A stretch of 64,000 nt of DNA, from positions 62,001 to 126,000 of the forward strand of contig NZ_PTIX01000017.1 of NCBI RefSeq assembly GCF_002934265.1, in the 5' to 3' direction. Shown piece after piece: positions 16,199-24,367 of this stretch. The position numbers were made by a program, and so were the translations under genes. Numbering within the stretch: the stretch's first letter is position 1; every line of letters starts with the position of its first letter. This DNA is from Actinokineospora auranticolor (GTDB lineage: Bacteria > Actinomycetota > Actinomycetes > Mycobacteriales > Pseudonocardiaceae). Below the pieces are notes generated by a model that was given only the letters and a program-made list of their open reading frames with translations, did not search any database and was not told the DNA's origin.

Positions 16199-17299
16199 TT
16201 ACGCGGTTATGTGCAGTTCGCGTTCGATGCGCGCGTTCGCGGCCAGCCGGGTGCCCAGGCCGGGGGCGTCGCGCGGGGTGACCCAGCCGGGCCGGTCGAA
16301 CTCGACCTTGGTGTCGGCGGCGTCGTCCAGGTAGTAGTCGCCGCTCGGGCCGATGTCGCTGGGCAGCGTGATCCCGGGCAGCGTGGCCAGGGCCAGCGCG
16401 CACCAGCGGCCGACGCCCTGGTCCCACTTCCCGCCGACGAGCAGGTCGACGCCCTCGTCCCGGCAGATGTCGTGGACCTTCCTGGCCTCGGCGAGCCCGC
16501 CCACCCGGCCGACCTTGATGTTGACCATCCGGCCCGCCTTGAGCAGGCACACCCGCCGGGCCTCGTGCGTGGAGTGCACCTGCTCGTCGAGGCAGATCGG
16601 GGTGGCGATGCGGGCCTGGAGGGCGGCGGTGGTGTCGAGGAGGTGGCGCGGGAAGGGCTGTTCGATCCCGGCGAGGCCGAGGTCGTCGAGTGCGGCGAGG
16701 TCGTCGACGGCCGATTCGGGGTACGCGGCGTTGGCGTCGGCGAGCAGCGGCAGGTCGGGGAAGGCGCGGACGGCCGAGCGCAGCGGTTCGACGTCCCAGC
16801 CGGGGCGGATCTTCACCCGCACCCGTTGGTAGCCGCGTCCGCGCAGGCGGTCGAGGTTGGCCAGGAGTTCGTCGACGGTGGGTTCGATGCCCGCGGTCGC
16901 GCCGACCGGGACGGGCCGGACCGCGCCGCCCAGCGCGACGCACAGCGGCTGGTTCGCCTTGCGGGCGCGCAGGTCCCACAGCGCGGCCTCGACACCGCCC
17001 TTGGTCTCCTCGTGGCCGTCGACCTCGGCCCACGCGGCGGCGGCCTCCTCCGGCGTGGACGCCCCCGCGCTCAGGACCATCGGCGCGAGGTAGCGCTCGG
17101 TGATGTGCCACGCGGTGTCGATGGTCTCGTAGTTGTAGAACGGGGTTTCCATCGCGGCGCACTCGCCCAGACCGGTCTCGGCACCGTCGTCCACTTCGAG
17201 CACGAGCTTGGTCCAGGTGTGGTAGCGCTGCCAGCGGTTCTCGAACGGGCGGGTCAGCTCGGTGGTGACGAAGCGCAGCGTGATCCGTTCGACGGGCAT
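16199..17299 (-). CDS. Enolase-superfamily enzyme (MenC / N-acylamino acid racemase-like)
   Basis: 366 residues from the ATG at 17299, which has GGAGG 4 nt upstream; an ATG at 17317 overlapping the previous stop would add six residues. Muconate-lactonising-type barrel: TRPFENRWQRYHTWTKLVLEV capping part, VRVKIRPGW with the first catalytic Lys, then the metal ligands in LLADANAAYP, GIEQPF and CLDEQV, and the second Lys in VNIKVGRVGGL. The pattern is closest to o-succinylbenzoate synthase, N-acylamino acid racemase and dipeptide epimerase. It would abstract an alpha proton next to a carboxylate, to racemise or dehydrate the intermediate. Confidence 0.9.
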   Translation of the reverse strand: MPVERITLRFVTTELTRPFENRWQRYHTWTKLVLEVDDGAETGLGECAAMETPFYNYETIDTAWHITERYLAPMVLSAGASTPEEAAAAWAEVDGHEETKGGVEAALWDLRARKANQPLCVALGGAVRPVPVGATAGIEPTVDELLANLDRLRGRGYQRVRVKIRPGWDVEPLRSAVRAFPDLPLLADANAAYPESAVDDLAALDDLGLAGIEQPFPRHLLDTTAALQARIATPICLDEQVHSTHEARRVCLLKAGRMVNIKVGRVGGLAEARKVHDICRDEGVDLLVGGKWDQGVGRWCALALATLPGITLPSDIGPSGDYYLDDAADTKVEFDRPGWVTPRDAPGLGTRLAANARIERELHITA

Positions 17300-17313
17300 G
17301 GCGCCTCCGGTGC

Positions 17314-18636
17314 TCATCGCAGGACGTGCACGGCGAGTTTCCGCCCGCCGCGGAAGACGTTGAGCCGGGCGTGAAAACTGGCTTTCGAGCCGAAACCGAC
17401 GACTTTCCCGCCCAGCACGTAGGTGTCGAAGCTGATCGGCATCGCGGCGACCACCGGCTTGTCCGCCAGTCGCACCACGGGATATGCCGCGGGTGGGACA
17501 TACCGTTGGACCAGGAGGCGTTCGCGCACCGCGCGTTCGACCGCCGCGCGCCACACCGAGCGCTTTGCGGCGCGGCCGACGGTGACGCCGTCGCCTCGGA
17601 TGTCGTACGCCTGCTTGATCACGTAGTCGGCGGGGTTCTCCAGCAGTTCCGCTACCAGGGATCCGTTTCCTTCCGGCGTGGGGGTTCGCTCGTCCACTCG
17701 GACGGACCACGGCACAAGGTCGGCCACCGCCCGCTCCTCCTCGGTGAACAGGTCCGCGAACCCGGGGTCGCGCGGCAGCGCCAGGGCGAACTTGCTCTCG
17801 GCGGCGTAGCGCGCGCCGAACGGGTTGGCGGCCGCGAGGTTCCCGCCCGACACGGCCTCCGACCACGTCCGCACGAGGTCCGGGTCGGACTCCACGACCG
17901 CGCGCCACCCGGCGGTGTTCACCTTGTTCCAGCACGCGTCCGCCGGTTCCCCGTCGAAGTAGGCCCGTCCCGCGCGGACCTTGGCGGCTCGCGGGTCGGC
18001 GACGAACGCGTGCGCGCCCGCCGACCGGAACACCTCGACCATCTCCTCGACCTCCGCGCTGACGGCGCCCGCCAGAGCGAGCACGGCCACGGCCGGGTCC
18101 CTGCCCACCCTGGGGTCCGCGCAGACGGCCCCGAGCAGTGCCGCCTCGTCGGTGAACGTCAGGTCCGACCACTGTGGACAGGGGGAGCCCGCGTCCGCCA
18201 GGGTCTCGGCGGCGATCCGGTTGACCCTCGGGGTGAACAAGGTCCCGGCCGGGGCGTCGGCGTTGTTCTCCAGCAGCCACAACCGTTCCGTGCCCTGCTC
18301 CAGGTAGCCGTCCAGCCTGCACACCGGCACGTCGTCGCGCGGGTCCGCGGCCACCAGCGCCTCGGCGGCCGGGCCCAGCCCGTACCAGGCGCGCACGGCG
18401 GGCTCGGCGCGGAACACCTCGACGATCCGGCGCAGCAGTCCCACGTACCGCTCCAACGCCGGGACCACCGCGCGCGCCGGGGCCGCGGCCGCGTAGACCG
18501 GCAAGGGGGACAGGGGAAACGCCGTGTTCTGGCAGCGGCCCGCGCGCGCGGCGGCCGCGGCGAGTGCCCCGGACGCGATCTCGGGGCGCTCGGCGAGCGC
18601 GGCGGCGCCCCGGGTCGCCGTCCCCCAGTCGATCAT
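17314..18636 (-). CDS. Circularly permuted ATP-grasp-like ligase
   Basis: 440 residues, ATG at 18636 overlapping the class IV aminotransferase stop (ATGA). No family name is certain, but the pattern resembles circularly permuted ATP-grasp proteins: WLLENNADAPAGTLFTP in the first half (lENNsdaPaG-like), ADACWNKVNTAGW, then VIKQAYDIRGDGVTVGR and LLVQRYVPPAAYPVV near the end, which look like the ATP-holding lysine loop and a metal-side strand. Such enzymes join a carboxylate to an amine with ATP. With the GCS2-type ligase upstream, the pathway may contain two amide-forming steps. The assignment rests on pattern only. Confidence 0.65.
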   Translation of the reverse strand: MIDWGTATRGAAALAERPEIASGALAAAAARAGRCQNTAFPLSPLPVYAAAAPARAVVPALERYVGLLRRIVEVFRAEPAVRAWYGLGPAAEALVAADPRDDVPVCRLDGYLEQGTERLWLLENNADAPAGTLFTPRVNRIAAETLADAGSPCPQWSDLTFTDEAALLGAVCADPRVGRDPAVAVLALAGAVSAEVEEMVEVFRSAGAHAFVADPRAAKVRAGRAYFDGEPADACWNKVNTAGWRAVVESDPDLVRTWSEAVSGGNLAAANPFGARYAAESKFALALPRDPGFADLFTEEERAVADLVPWSVRVDERTPTPEGNGSLVAELLENPADYVIKQAYDIRGDGVTVGRAAKRSVWRAAVERAVRERLLVQRYVPPAAYPVVRLADKPVVAAMPISFDTYVLGGKVVGFGSKASFHARLNVFRGGRKLAVHVLR

Positions 18637-19550
18637 GGCGCGGTCTCGGCCAGCAGCGCCGAGCGCGGCCCGGCACCGCCCCGGGCCGCGGTGAAGTAGC
18701 GCACCGCGAGCAACCTGGTCACCCGGTCGTCGGGCCAGTGCCCGCACGGTCTGCCGTCGAACGCGCGGACGGGTGCCAGCTCGATACCCGTCCCGCAGAG
18801 GAAAGCCTCGTCGCAGCGGTAGGCGTCCTCGGCGGTCAGGGTGGTCTCGCGCGCGGGCAGTCCGGTCCGCGCGGCCTCGGCGAGCAGCCAGGCCCGGGTG
18901 ATGCTGGGCAGGACGTCCTCCGTCAGCGCTGGGGTCAGCAAAGTGCCGTCCCGCACCAGGAAGAGCGCCGCGGTCGGCGCCTCGCACAGCCGTCCCCACC
19001 GGTTGGACAGGACGCAGCCGTCGTGGCCCGCGTCCTTGGCCGCCAGCAGCGCCAGCCGGGGACCGGCGTAGTTGGAGATGTTCTTCACCGCTGCGGGGAA
19101 GGCCGCACTGGGCGCCCGTTGCGTCGCGCTGACGGCCAGGGACATGCCGATGCCCTCGGCCAGCCAGCGCTTGCGGCCCATGGGGGTCGCGGTGACGGTC
19201 AGCGCGGTCTCGGCGTCGTCACCGAGACCACCCGCGTTGAGCGGGGTCGCCGTGATCCGCGCGTACGCGTCCTGGTCGATGCCGTTGCGGTCGACCAGTT
19301 CCCGCACCAGTGCGGGAACCTGGTCGACGCCCGGGTCGGGCAACCGCATGGCGGACAGCGAGGTGCGCATCCGGTCCAGGTGCTCGGCGAGCAGGAACGG
19401 CCGCGGGCGCGCGCCGTCGATGCCCCGGTACAGCCGCACGCCTTCGAAGACCGAGAGCGCGTAGCGCAGCGCCAGGCTGTCCATCGACGCCACGGCCTGG
19501 CCCCGGGGCCGCCAAGCGCCTGCGAAGTAGACGTGCGGGTATCCGGTCAC
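18633..19550 (-). CDS. Class IV PLP aminotransferase (BCAT/ADCL-like)
   Basis: 305 residues, GTG at 19550 with GGAGG 5 nt upstream. Fold-type IV markers: ALRYALSVFEGVRLYRG near the start, FLLAEHLDRM, the PLP lysine in PAAVKNISNYAG, DGCVLSNRWGRLCEAPTAALF and GTLLTPALTEDVLPSITR. The family includes branched-chain aminotransferases, D-amino acid transaminases and aminodeoxychorismate lyases. A branched-chain type is favoured by the FEGVRLY segment. A second aminotransferase closes the cluster, so amino groups are handled twice in the pathway. Confidence 0.9.
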   Translation of the reverse strand: MTGYPHVYFAGAWRPRGQAVASMDSLALRYALSVFEGVRLYRGIDGARPRPFLLAEHLDRMRTSLSAMRLPDPGVDQVPALVRELVDRNGIDQDAYARITATPLNAGGLGDDAETALTVTATPMGRKRWLAEGIGMSLAVSATQRAPSAAFPAAVKNISNYAGPRLALLAAKDAGHDGCVLSNRWGRLCEAPTAALFLVRDGTLLTPALTEDVLPSITRAWLLAEAARTGLPARETTLTAEDAYRCDEAFLCGTGIELAPVRAFDGRPCGHWPDDRVTRLLAVRYFTAARGGAGPRSALLAETAP

Positions 19551-19571
19551 CGCTGCCTCCCACCGGCTCGG

Positions 19572-20333
19572 CTAGTCGGCCGTGTACCGGAAGACGGGTT
19601 CGGCCGGGTCGTAGGCCTCGCGCAGGATCGCGTCGAAGTGCGCGTGCCGCAACTCGATCGCGGTCTCCAAGGCGTGGCGGGCGCCGGTCCGCAGTTCGTC
19701 GGTGTCGCAGTAGCGGTCGATGACCACGCGCAGCGGGGCGGTGTGCTCGTCCTCCAACTCGCTGACCCCGGACTCGCCCGCGTCGGCGGAGGCGTGGTGC
19801 TTGAAGAACTCGTAACCCCACTCCGGCACGCCGTAGTCGTCGCGGATGACCGCCATCATGCTCCGGCCCCGCTCGTCGGTGATCGGCGGTTGGCCCTCCA
19901 TGAGCAGCAGCACCGACGCCACGCCCTCGGTGAAGTGCACGTTGGTGTCGTTGCAGGCGCGGCGGTTGTGCTCGATGACCGCGACGGTCTCCGGGAACAG
20001 CTCGAGGGTCGGCAGCGTCGCGGGGTCGACGCCGACCGCGCGGCCGAAGTCCTCGAAGGTGTCGACGTGCCGCTTGGAGTCCGACAGCGCGCCGAACTCC
20101 TCCTCGTAGGCGTTCTCGATGAGCGAGCGGCGGATGTCCAGGTCGTCCATCCGGGCCGCGACGCCCACCAGGTTCCGCGTCCACCAGCTCTTGATCGGCC
20201 AGCGCTGCTCGACGAAGACCCGGAGCAGCCGCTCGGTCGCCTTGCCCGCCAGGATGGTCTGGTAGAGCGGGCTCGTGTTCTTGCGCCGGGCGTGGATCAG
20301 CTCCTCCAACTCCTGGACGAACGCTTCAGACAT
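19572..20333 (-). CDS. Haem-oxygenase-like diiron oxidase (TenA/PqqC/CADD superfamily)
   Basis: 253 all-helical residues. ATERLLRVFVEQRWPIKSWW, ENAYEEEFGALSDSKRHVDTF and HFTEGVASVLLLMEGQPP match the HDO superfamily of diiron enzymes (CADD, UndA, BesC, SznF). Candidate ligands are Glu79 and His89 (nine residues between, as in UndA and SznF), Glu136, His180 and Asp184. The position where many members have a second His, three residues after Asp, is Glu187. Family reactions include oxidative decarboxylation, C-C cleavage of amino acids and N-oxygenation. This is the most telling enzyme for the pathway. Reaction unknown. Confidence 0.8.
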   Translation of the reverse strand: MSEAFVQELEELIHARRKNTSPLYQTILAGKATERLLRVFVEQRWPIKSWWTRNLVGVAARMDDLDIRRSLIENAYEEEFGALSDSKRHVDTFEDFGRAVGVDPATLPTLELFPETVAVIEHNRRACNDTNVHFTEGVASVLLLMEGQPPITDERGRSMMAVIRDDYGVPEWGYEFFKHHASADAGESGVSELEDEHTAPLRVVIDRYCDTDELRTGARHALETAIELRHAHFDAILREAYDPAEPVFRYTAD

Positions 20334-20354
20334 GGCTGTCGTCTCCTTGTGCTC

Positions 20355-21296
20355 TCATGGGTTCGGGGCGGTGCGCGCGTCGACGAGCGCGGCGAGTTCG
20401 CCGTTCTGCTCGCGCACCACGCGCAGGTCATCGATGTTCAGGTCGAGCAGCCCGCTGGCGATGGCGTCGAACCGGGCCGGGACGTCGTCGCCGCACGCGT
20501 GCAGCACGGCGGGGACCGCGCGGGCGAGCGGGACCGTGGCGTAGCGGGCGGTCGCCCGCGTGCGCAGGTACCCGGCGATCAGTTCGAGGGAGAGGTTGCC
20601 GCCGCCCTTGCCGACACCGCCGAGCGAGGCGTCGAGGTAGCGGCAGCCCGCCGCCGCGGCGCTGAGCGAGTTGATGAAGGCCAGGCTGAGCCCGTCGTGC
20701 GCGTGGAACCCCAGCCCGGCGTCCCCCGCGTGCGCGGCGGCCAGCGCGACGAGTTCGGTGACCTGTTCGGGGAACAGGCTCCCGTTGGAGTCGGCCAGGT
20801 ACAGCACGTCCGCGCCGTAGCGGTGCGCCGCGGCGGCGGTCCTGGTCACGTCGGTCGCGGTCAACTCGCTCACCCGGACCAGGTTGAGCGTCACCCGCAG
20901 GCCGACCGCCTTCGCGGCCTCGACGTGCGCGGCGACGGCGTCGAGGTGGTTCGGCGCGGTCGTCAGCCGCAGGCAGTGCGCGCCCGCGGCGGCCAGCGCG
21001 CGGTAGTCCGACGGCACGGTGTCGCCGGGTCTGGCCATCACGACCAGGCGCACGCCGGGGTGCCGCTCGCGCAGTTCGGCGAGGTAGTCCGGCGGGCAGC
21101 AGGCCACGGGCGCGGCGGTGTCCCCGCGCTCGTGGTGGCGTGGGCGGAAGTAGCCCACTTCGCAGAGGTCGACCCGGGCCGCGGCGCAGGCCGCGAGCAC
21201 GGCGTGCGCCTGCCCGCGCGTCCAGCGGTGGCGGTTGAGGTAGCCGCCGTCGCGCAGGGTCACGTCCAGCAGGACAGGGTCGGGCACACCACTCAC
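20355..21296 (-). CDS. HMGL-like DRE-TIM metallolyase / aldolase
   Basis: About 313 residues. The start PDPVLLDVTLRDGGYLNRHRWT carries the D-x-T-L-R-D-G motif of the HMG-CoA lyase, isopropylmalate synthase and 4-hydroxy-2-oxovalerate aldolase superfamily. HAHDGLSLAFINSL gives the metal-binding H-x-H, and DASLGGVGKGGGNLSLE the loop near the end. The DGGY variant points to the 4-hydroxy-2-ketovalerate aldolase-like branch rather than to a full isopropylmalate synthase, which would be longer. The start is uncertain: GTG at 21296 or 21287, neither with a strong ribosome site. First gene of the tight operon, 21 bp before the diiron oxidase gene. Confidence 0.82.
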   Translation of the reverse strand: MSGVPDPVLLDVTLRDGGYLNRHRWTRGQAHAVLAACAAARVDLCEVGYFRPRHHERGDTAAPVACCPPDYLAELRERHPGVRLVVMARPGDTVPSDYRALAAAGAHCLRLTTAPNHLDAVAAHVEAAKAVGLRVTLNLVRVSELTATDVTRTAAAAHRYGADVLYLADSNGSLFPEQVTELVALAAAHAGDAGLGFHAHDGLSLAFINSLSAAAAGCRYLDASLGGVGKGGGNLSLELIAGYLRTRATARYATVPLARAVPAVLHACGDDVPARFDAIASGLLDLNIDDLRVVREQNGELAALVDARTAPNP

Positions 21297-21499
21297 CCCC
21301 GAATAGGGAAGGCAGCGTAGTTCGAGGTTTTGGGCGCGATTGGTCGAACGCAACCGGCTGGGTGTCGATTGCCGTTGAGGCCGCGGGTGGGCGGCCGATG
21401 GCTAGCAATGGTATTGCCGCTCCGCGACCGCTCTATACCACCGGACGGGTGTAATAGCTTGCACGTCCTTGCTCCGTCCATAAAGGACTTTTCAGCGCC

Positions 21500-22912
21500 T
21501 CACCAGGTGTGCACCGGCTCGCCGCCCGCGGCGAGTTCGCGATACCGGGCGAGGGTATGGGCGAGCGCGGCCGGTCGCGACCCCGGCGCGGTGGCGAACG
21601 CGCCGATCTGCCAGGCCGCGCCGGTGCGGCCGGAGGTCGCGCGGTCTTCGACCACGGCGAGCAGCGGGTCGGCGTCGGTGACGCCGCGGCGGCGCAAACC
21701 CTCTGCCGCCAAGGGAACCAGCCTGCGGACGAGGTCCGGGGCCGGGGTGTCGCGGTGCGCGCCGGGCCAGTGCAGCTCGCTGCCGAGACCGGACCGCGCG
21801 GCCCGGTAGAAGGTGGTCCGGACCGGCTCGAACGGCGCGGTGGTGGCGAGGTCGGGGAGTTCGTCGGCGACCCAGTTGATCAGTCCCAGCAGGAAAGCGG
21901 CGTTCGCGCACATGTCCACGGGCGTCGGACCGGACGGGAGCGCGCGCAGTTCGACGCGCACGTTCCCCGCCGGGTCGTAGACGGGGCGGTTCCAGCGCCA
22001 CACGGTGCTCTGGTGCAACCGCAGCGCGCGCAAGGCCGGGAACGGCGTCGGGTCCGGCTCCGGGGCGAGGTCGGCCAGCAGCGGCGGGTGGTCGCGGACG
22101 AGCTCGGCGAACAGGTCCTCGGCGCCGCCGACCAGCCACCCGGTGCCGAAGTCGCCGCGCCGGACGGCGGCCCGGTCGTCGGCCGCCTGCTCCCAGAGCG
22201 GGATCCGGGACTCGACCCACAGCCGGTGCCCCAACGGCAGGGGCGAGTTGCCGGAGACCGCGAGCGCTGGTCCGATGGCAAGTTGCGCGGCGTTGTAGAA
22301 CCGGGCGAAGTCGGCAGGCGGGACGGCGAGGTGCAATTGCCAGGAGCAGGTTGCGCCCATGATGGCGATGCTGTCCCAGTTGAACCGCAACGGATCCACG
22401 CCGTCGACATCGATCCGGACCGGTGTGCCCCGGAGACCCATGATGGCGCGGTCGAGCGCGCCGTAGCGGGGCAACGCGGTCAACGAGTCGGCGGGCAGGT
22501 CCGCGGCGGTGAGCGTGGGGAGGGTGCCGATGGCGGTGACGAGCGCGCCGTGCTCGGCCGCCGCGGCGCGCAGGATTCCCGTGCATTCGGCGAGTTCGGT
22601 CGCGAGTGCGGTGAACGGTGAACCGGCGAGGGCGATCGGGGTGAGGTTGGCCTCCACCAGGTGCCGCGACCCCTCGACCACAACCCGCCGATCCGCGGCG
22701 GTGGCCACGACGTCGAGGTTGACCGGGCGCGGCCTGCCGGAAGCGTCGGCGAGGAACATCTCGAACTCGGCGCCGATGGTGGGGGCGCCGTCGCCGAACC
22801 CGGGGGTGCGCAAGACCTCGCGCACCTCGTCGACGCACGCGGAGAGCACCGCGCGAACCGCCGGATCCCCCGGCGACAAGGCCGGGTACTGCCTGCTGAC
22901 CTGCGTACCCAT
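21500..22912 (-). CDS. GCS2-family carboxylate-amine ligase (glutamate-cysteine ligase-like)
   Basis: 470 residues from the ATG at 22912, with GGGAG 8 nt upstream. Markers of the GCS2 ligases (EgtA, YbdK): TIGAEFEMFLAD, SRHLVEANLTPIALAGSPF, CSWQLHLAVPPADFARFYN, and VRVELRALPSGPTPVDM near the end. The family couples the carboxyl of glutamate or a similar acid to an amine with ATP. No other ergothioneine or glutathione gene is nearby, so an ordinary thiol role is not supported. About 200 bp separate it from the HMGL gene. It may have its own promoter but probably belongs to the same pathway. Confidence 0.85.
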   Translation of the reverse strand: MGTQVSRQYPALSPGDPAVRAVLSACVDEVREVLRTPGFGDGAPTIGAEFEMFLADASGRPRPVNLDVVATAADRRVVVEGSRHLVEANLTPIALAGSPFTALATELAECTGILRAAAAEHGALVTAIGTLPTLTAADLPADSLTALPRYGALDRAIMGLRGTPVRIDVDGVDPLRFNWDSIAIMGATCSWQLHLAVPPADFARFYNAAQLAIGPALAVSGNSPLPLGHRLWVESRIPLWEQAADDRAAVRRGDFGTGWLVGGAEDLFAELVRDHPPLLADLAPEPDPTPFPALRALRLHQSTVWRWNRPVYDPAGNVRVELRALPSGPTPVDMCANAAFLLGLINWVADELPDLATTAPFEPVRTTFYRAARSGLGSELHWPGAHRDTPAPDLVRRLVPLAAEGLRRRGVTDADPLLAVVEDRATSGRTGAAWQIGAFATAPGSRPAALAHTLARYRELAAGGEPVHTW

Positions 22913-23536
22913 CACTCGGCTCCCTGCGCTCGCCGACCCGGACACCGCGGCCCCCAGCCCCCGCGCGGCGCGGCCCCACGCTGGCAGTGTCGGGGGGTGG
23001 GGGCAAGCCGGGGACGGGAGCAGTACCCCATTGATGGGTCGCGCGGTCCGGAGTGGCCCGGGCCGTTTCACACTCCGTGAGCGGATGTCCGATCGAGTAG
23101 CACCCGCACGTGGACTCGGGCGGAGTTGACCACTGTGGACCGAATTGGCGGGCCCCGCCGTGCAATGACCGGGAGAACACTGACGTGTCGGCGCTCCAGC
23201 AGCAGGTGACCACCGCGTGCACCACCACCGCGGAGTTGCCAGGGTGGGTCGAGCAGCTGGGCGGCGCCGGGACCACGGCAGCGAGTGCGGAGCCGCGACA
23301 CGCACGCGACCGATCCACCAAGCCGAGCGCGCTCGACGCGGCCGGCCCGAAGCTGCGGGCGGAGGTCGACAAGTGGCGGCGGTATGTCGCACACCCGGGG
23401 AGTTGTGGCACCACGGGGACAGTGCGAAGCGGCTGGTCACGACCTGGGAACCCATCGGGGAGCCGGGTGTCCACATGTGTGGCGCAATGGCGTCGAAGGA
23501 TCATCGTCTGCGGTCGCGGGGAATTGAGCCAAGGTC
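22913..23536. other. Gene-poor, degenerate stretch
   Basis: No gene is well supported here. A possible reading starts at GTG 23185 (GGGAGA upstream) with a helical segment containing LQQQVTTACTTTAELPGWVEQL and GPKLRAEVDKWRRYV, but it then turns low-complexity and runs to 23610 in a frame that overlaps the broken T5orf172-type gene. It may be a decayed gene. An ACTGTGGAC word lies at 23132-23140. Confidence 0.4.
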
Positions 23537-23840
23537 ATGGAGGAGATCGAGCGGGAGCGCGCGCGGCCGGCCAAGGAGCGGGCGCACTACACGGGCGCAT
23601 CGGCGGGTGAACATGGTCAATCCGCGGCGGGAGTTCTTCTATGCGACGCCTGCTGAGGTTCGGGAGTTGTTGGTGGGGTTGGGGAATGACCACGTGCTCG
23701 ACTACACCGAGGTGGCTGAGGCGGTCGAGTGGCGGGCGTCGGAGCCCGGGCGGCGTGACGGTCGGGTACCGGCGGCGGTCGGTGCCGTGGGCACGGACGC
23801 GGGTGGCGACGGCGACCTGTCCGACGACGGGACCGAATGA
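23537..23840 (+). pseudogene. Remnant of a DUF4041/T5orf172 (GIY-YIG-like) gene
   Basis: Three pieces of one familiar protein appear in different frames. MEEIERERARPAKERAHY (from 23537) resembles the coiled-coil before the GIY-YIG domain. GALHGRIGG lies in another frame. RRVNMVNPRREFFYATPAE then VRELL lies in a third and matches the C-terminal end of T5orf172/Mug113 domains. The GIY-YIG core is missing, so there was an internal deletion plus frameshifts. The last frame still ends in an ATGA overlap with the DUF2510 gene, so an older operon can be read from the junction. The family match is from memory of the motif. Confidence 0.5.
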
Positions 23841-24367
23841 TGAACCAGACAACCCACCGCCCCGCGGGCTGGTTCGTGGACCCGATGGACGGAGCCCTGC
23901 TGCGCTACTGGGACGGCCACCGCTGGACGTTCCACACGGATGTCCGGCCGGTGCCTGAGCCTGCGGAGCCAGTGGCACAGGAGGTGCCCGTGTTGCGGCC
24001 CGATGTGGCCGCCGCGTTGGGGCGGGTGAAGGGGATGTTGGTCGGGTCCATGAAGGAGGTGCGGCTGCCGGCCGACTACCTCCAGCCGGAAGAACGGGTC
24101 CTGGCCCTGACCGGGGCGATGAGCGACGGCACGGGTGTCCTGAGACTCCTGTTCCTGTTCGTCGGCTTGCTGCGCAGACAGTTCCTCGAAGTCGGTTGGA
24201 GCGAGGCCCGCGAGGTCTGCTACCACCGGGACCTCGGGCAGTTCGCCGTCTACACCACCAAACGCACCAAGCGAGCAGTGCCCGCGCTGTCCGTGAAGGA
24301 CGCGGAAGCCATTGCCAATGCGGCGGTGGCGGCGTCGGCGGCGCCGAGGTTGGACGTTGTCGACTAG
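23837..24367 (+). CDS. DUF2510 domain protein
   Basis: 176 residues. Residues 8-35 (RPAGWFVDPMDGALLRYWD then GHRWTFHT) are a DUF2510 domain, a short actinobacterial W-rich unit. A linker follows, then about 100 residues with KEVRLPADYLQPEERVLAL and a LLRLLFLFVGLLRRQF hydrophobic strand or helix, like the PH-like regions of related proteins. Such genes commonly sit beside DUF4041/T5orf172 genes, which fits the remnant overlapping its start. Its stop codon shares the CTAG palindrome with the stop of the convergent SDR gene. Confidence 0.75.
   Translation: MMNQTTHRPAGWFVDPMDGALLRYWDGHRWTFHTDVRPVPEPAEPVAQEVPVLRPDVAAALGRVKGMLVGSMKEVRLPADYLQPEERVLALTGAMSDGTGVLRLLFLFVGLLRRQFLEVGWSEAREVCYHRDLGQFAVYTTKRTKRAVPALSVKDAEAIANAAVAASAAPRLDVVD

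Noticed and set aside
18564-21320. Plus-strand frame of about 900 codons across the enzyme cluster
   Set aside because: It crosses four well-supported minus-strand enzyme genes and has no recognisable motif.
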